Shown here: piece by piece, positions 19,389-22,333 of the stretch
Position numbering within the stretch: position 1 is the first letter of the stretch
Layout: the number at the start of each line of letters is the position of its first letter
DNA from: UBA7374 sp965660635
GTDB lineage: Bacteria > Verrucomicrobiota > Verrucomicrobiia > Opitutales > Coraliomargaritaceae
Assembly (NCBI GenBank): GCA_965660635.1
Contig: CBFIAS010000032.1
Location: 1 to 22,333, forward strand
Length of the DNA: 22,333 bases
Direction: 5' to 3'
Made by a program: the position numbers and the translations under genes
The notes under the pieces: model-generated
The model's input: only the letters and a program-made list of their open reading frames with translations
Database searches by the model: none
What the model was told of the DNA's origin: nothing

Positions 19389-20678
19389 TCATTCCTGCCA
19401 CTCTTCGCATTCTTCGCAGGCCCCATCCGCTTCTTCCTCTTCCTGAAGGGAGGGCTCCATGGACTCAAGCACGGGCATGGCGGCTGCGGCAGTGACGCCG
19501 CACAGGAGGGCGGCGGGGAGCAGCATGGTGGCTTGCTTGACGGAATAGGTGGCATACGAGTCAGTTACAAAGGCGTTCTTCTCGAAATAGGAGACGCTGA
19601 TCACGGGCTTGAGGAAGTCGCCGATGAGAAGTTCCAGGGTTTTTTCGATAGACGCCATGTAAGGGGCAACTCCGGGGCTGCCTTGCGTGAGCGCTTGTAT
19701 CAGGGCAGTGATGTCGTAGGCATCGGAGTAGGAGAAGTTGAGCGCCTTTTTCGGCAGGTGTTTGGCCAGTGCCCGGAAGTGTCCAGTCTCACTCAGGCGT
19801 GGACCCGGGCTGTTCGGCCCCCAGCCGGGGTGGGTGTAGAGGGTCAGGCTGTCCTGCTTTGTAGAGGTCTCCATGAAGAGGCCGTAGCCGGGCAGGGGCA
19901 GCAAGCTGGAGAGATCGGCCTTCAGGCCATCCCCGGTCTCGCTGTAATGGATCCGCATGGAATCGGCCAGTGGCTTGAGCCGGTCGGCCAGGCCTGCGGC
20001 GCCGTCCACGCGCAGCCATGCCTTGTAGGCCGGGTTGAAATTTTCGTCGAAACTTTCATGCCAGAAGACGTCCCATTTTCCGGACAGGGTCTCGATCAGC
20101 TCATCGTAGGTGATACCGGTCTTGGGGAGGGTGGCAGCGAGTTGGTTTTTTGCCAGGCTTTCTCCGACAGGCCCCATGAATTGTGACATGAGGGCAATGA
20201 CCATGTCGCGGAGGGATTGCAGCTGCATGATGCCGGTGATGGCTGCGGTGGCGTCTGCCGGTGCCAGTTGGGCGGCAGTGAATGTGGAGGTGGCGCTATC
20301 CCGGTCTCCGTTCATCCGCAAGAGGCCCTGGGGCTCACCTTCCTGCAGGGATATGACGAAGCGGTTTGCGTGGATTCCGTTCTCCAGGGGCTTGGAGCTG
20401 GCACCGATGGCGCGGATGCTTGCGAAGCCGAGGGTCTCGAAAAGCCGGTTGAAGTCCATTTGCACCAAGGCGAGCATGGGCTGGTTGACCACCAGTTCCG
20501 CATAGATGTCCTGGAGCGCCTGGCTGATTTCGCGGCCGTCGCCCTCGAAGTCGGCAAATGCGAGGAAGGTGCCGTCGGTGTCGAGGTGCCGGCTGATTTC
20601 GTTGAAGCTGCCTGCGGTCGCGGATGCGGGGATCAGCGCGATGAGTGCGGCAGCGAGGGTGTTGCGGAGGCTCTGCAT
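19389..20678 (-). CDS. Secreted, probably C-terminally anchored protein of unknown function
   Basis: The product is 429 residues. The N-terminus MQSLRNTLAAALIALIPASATA is a signal peptide with a likely cut after residue 22. The large middle part (about 23-380) is a soluble alpha/beta domain rich in FAD/FAF-like phrases (GTFLAFADFEGDGREISQAL) but with no enzyme motif I know. A second hydrophobic segment lies at about 383-404 (MLLPAALLCGVTAAAAMPVL). It is followed by a 25-residue tail with 12 acidic residues and a Cys-x-x-Cys (GACEECEEW). The expected topology is a periplasmic domain with one C-terminal membrane helix. The gene is divergent from the helicase and has no operon partner. I do not recognise the family; it seems lineage-specific. 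Confidence 0.8.
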   Translation of the reverse strand: MQSLRNTLAAALIALIPASATAGSFNEISRHLDTDGTFLAFADFEGDGREISQALQDIYAELVVNQPMLALVQMDFNRLFETLGFASIRAIGASSKPLENGIHANRFVISLQEGEPQGLLRMNGDRDSATSTFTAAQLAPADATAAITGIMQLQSLRDMVIALMSQFMGPVGESLAKNQLAATLPKTGITYDELIETLSGKWDVFWHESFDENFNPAYKAWLRVDGAAGLADRLKPLADSMRIHYSETGDGLKADLSSLLPLPGYGLFMETSTKQDSLTLYTHPGWGPNSPGPRLSETGHFRALAKHLPKKALNFSYSDAYDITALIQALTQGSPGVAPYMASIEKTLELLIGDFLKPVISVSYFEKNAFVTDSYATYSVKQATMLLPAALLCGVTAAAAMPVLESMEPSLQEEEEADGACEECEEWQE

Positions 20679-20869
20679 GGTGCGTCGTTTGGTTGGATTT
20701 GTGGACTTGCAGGCAGTTCTACGATGCTTCTAGAAACAGGCGCGGCTGTCAACGATCCATCGCTCTGGATTGTCCTTGATTCATTGGGCATTCCCATCAT
20801 GTTGTCTCTTTTGTATCGCACACATGAGGACCCGGGTGATGACTTGGCCGGGCAATCAACATACCGGAC

Positions 20870-22084
20870 ATGACCTTTGACGCACTCGGGCTCGAGCCCG
20901 CAATTCTATCTGCTATAGCCGAAGCCGGCTATGAGACGCCCACGCCGATCCAGCAGGAGGCGATCCCGCATATTCTGGCAGGTCGCGATGTGATCGGCTC
21001 GGCCCAGACGGGCACGGGCAAGACGGCGGCCTTTGCCTTGCCATCATTGCAATTGCTGGGGGGGCACCGGCCGGGTGCTGCGCCGCGTTGCCTTGTCCTG
21101 GGCCCGACCCGTGAGCTGGCGGCGCAAGTGAAGGGGCAGTTCGAGAAGTACGGCAAGGCATCGCCTTTGAAGTGCACGCTGGTGCACGGGGGCGTGGGTT
21201 ATGGCCGCCAGCGGCAGGAACTGGCGGACGGGGCCGACGTGGTGATCGCCACGCCGGGCCGGCTGCTCGACCACGTGCAGCAAAAGACGCTGGATCTTGG
21301 CTCGATCGAGTTGTTTATCCTGGACGAGGTGGACCGGATGCTGGACATGGGCTTCATTGACGACGTGAAGCGGATCATCCGGATGTGCAAGAACAAGAAG
21401 CGGCAGACGCTGTTGTTCTCGGCCACAGTCTCGGAGGAGATCAAGCGTTTGATTGCCCGCAGCCTGAAGGATCCGGTGGAAGTGGCGATCAGTGTGAAGA
21501 TTTCTCCGGCGGAGACGGTGAAGCACGAGGTCTATCCCGTCGGGGCGATGCAGAAGTTCGATTTGCTGGTGGCCTTGATCGAGAGCATGGAGGTGGACAG
21601 CATGATCATCTTCTGCCGGATGAAGGTAGGGGCCGACCGGATCACACGCTGGCTGCAGCAGCACGAGTACAATGTGGCGGCGATGCATGCGAACCTGAAC
21701 CAAAAGATGCGCACGCGCGCTCTGGAGGATTTCAAGGAGGGCAGGATCAAGATCCTGGTGGCCACGGACATTGCCTCGCGGGGCCTGGACATCGCGAATG
21801 TGACGCACGTGATCAACTACGACGTGCCGGAGCATCCGGAGGACTATGTGCACCGGATCGGCCGGACGGGTCGTGCCCAGCGGGAGGGCGACGCGGCGAC
21901 AATCCTGGCGCCAGACGAGGAGAGCAAGCTGGTGGCGATCGAGAAGTTTATCGACCAGCACATCCCGCAGCGCCGCCTGGAGAGCTTTGACTACCTTCAC
22001 GAGCCGCGCATCCGCGAGGCTGCGGCCAAGCCGAAGCGGGCCCGCCGCAATTCGGCGACCAGCCGTTTCGGGCGTCGTCGCTAG
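20870..22084 (+). CDS. DEAD-box ATP-dependent RNA helicase (RhlE-like)
   Basis: The product is 404 residues and unwinds RNA duplexes in ribosome assembly or RNA decay. The motifs are in order: Q motif (F3 and YETPTPIQ, 21-28), motif I AQTGTGKT (45-52), Ia PTRELA (79-84), Ib TPGR (128-131), motif II LDEVD (151-155), motif III SAT (184-186), motif V ATDIASRGLDI (298-308) and motif VI HRIGRTGR (328-335). Motif II has Val in place of the Ala of DEAD, a tolerated change. A short basic tail (KPKRARRN to GRRR) probably adds RNA contacts. It is RhlE-like by its short tail, but the exact subfamily is uncertain. The message has no clear ribosome binding site. Its stop codon starts repeat family A, copy 4. 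Confidence 0.95.
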   Translation: MTFDALGLEPAILSAIAEAGYETPTPIQQEAIPHILAGRDVIGSAQTGTGKTAAFALPSLQLLGGHRPGAAPRCLVLGPTRELAAQVKGQFEKYGKASPLKCTLVHGGVGYGRQRQELADGADVVIATPGRLLDHVQQKTLDLGSIELFILDEVDRMLDMGFIDDVKRIIRMCKNKKRQTLLFSATVSEEIKRLIARSLKDPVEVAISVKISPAETVKHEVYPVGAMQKFDLLVALIESMEVDSMIIFCRMKVGADRITRWLQQHEYNVAAMHANLNQKMRTRALEDFKEGRIKILVATDIASRGLDIANVTHVINYDVPEHPEDYVHRIGRTGRAQREGDAATILAPDEESKLVAIEKFIDQHIPQRRLESFDYLHEPRIREAAAKPKRARRNSATSRFGRRR

Positions 22085-22108
22085 CCCGGATATTGCATGG
22101 GGCCGGGA
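22082..22108 (+). repeat. Repeat family A, copy 4, at the helicase stop
   Basis: TAGCCCGGATATTGCATGG begins exactly at the stop codon. CCCGG can pair with CCGGG about 18 bases later. Confidence 0.6.
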
Positions 22109-22333
22109 AGAGATGCCTTATGCCCGTTTCCTAAAGCTGTGACTTGATCGAAGGGACGGCTTCCCTAGGACGTCCGGGATACGTGCCCGAGGTTATTTTC
22201 TCACACGAAGCAGAAGGAACTTTGAACGTCGAACGTCGAAAGAAAGAATCTCACGAAAAGACGCAAAGAGGATAAGGGACATACTATAAGAATGATTCGT
22301 GTGGATCCGTGGCAGTTTCTATGATCTACGCGT
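22085..22333. other. Repeat-rich gap at the window end
   Basis: No gene is seen in the last 249 bases. They hold repeat A (to 22108), a degenerate repeat B (22174-22210) and a second copy of mosaic C (22210-22333), which runs off the window. Confidence 0.65.
22174..22333 (+). repeat. Repeat B plus mosaic C, copy 2 (cut by the window end)
   Basis: CCGGGATACGTGCCCGAGG, TTTTCTCACACG, GCAGAAGGAAC, GAACGTCGAA, AAGAATCTCAC, ATAAGGGACAT, GATTCGTG and ATGATCTACGC occur in the same order as in 11621-11820. Local differences show the two are old copies, not a recent duplication. Confidence 0.65.

Noticed and set aside
20870..22084. The DEVD variant of motif II as a sign of an inactive helicase
   Set aside because: The Asp-Glu-x-Asp residues that bind Mg-ATP are intact and Val for Ala is tolerated; all other motifs are present.

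Overview
The window looks like chromosomal DNA of a GC-rich member of the Verrucomicrobiota, probably class Opitutae. This is inferred from gene content, not from a marker gene. The clues are an LL-diaminopimelate aminotransferase (dapL), a eukaryote-like UDPGP-type nucleotidyltransferase, an SHD1-like secreted protein, scarce Shine-Dalgarno sites, and intergenic DNA full of interspersed 'TTCGTG / TCTCACACG' repeats. No rRNA, tRNA, CRISPR array, transposase or phage gene was found.

Layout. Positions 9-1303 hold two uncharacterised exported proteins; the first is AT-rich. A solitary HicB-like antitoxin (1401-1634) converges on and overlaps fabI. Positions 7772 down to 1618 form a tightly packed minus-strand operon: class I CPD photolyase, FeS-type (6-4) photolyase, TIGR01777 SDR, renalase-like FAD oxidoreductase, fabZ, fabI. 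Most junctions are ATGA or TGATG overlaps. Inferred role: light and UV damage repair together with redox and lipid functions. A divergent nitroreductase (7865-8470) converges on a large phosphohexomutase (8712-10679).

Positions 10680-12433 are an accessory-looking island. It has one minus-strand and two plus-strand small ribbon-helix-helix (RHH) genes. The two plus-strand copies are diverged paralogues kept similar at protein level. They are separated by repeat-rich DNA that includes a perfect 20-bp hairpin. Next, on the minus strand, come the UDP-sugar pyrophosphorylase (12434-13873) and an FtsB/DivIC-like septum protein (13968-14273). A promoter-terminator unit lies upstream of them and may be an sRNA or an attenuated leader. 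Then panC-nadB-nth (17699 down to 14551) form a second minus-strand operon, divergent from dapL (17773-19017).

Positions 19018-19388 hold interspersed repeats and a drifting hexanucleotide array. A secreted, probably C-terminally anchored protein with an acidic CxxC tail (19389-20678) lies divergent from a DEAD-box helicase (20870-22084). The window ends inside a second copy of the repeat mosaic seen in the RHH island.

The most unusual signals are the RHH island with inverted repeats next to its start codons, a repeat family that begins exactly at the TAG stop codon of four genes, the duplicated repeat mosaics, and the dual-photolyase operon.
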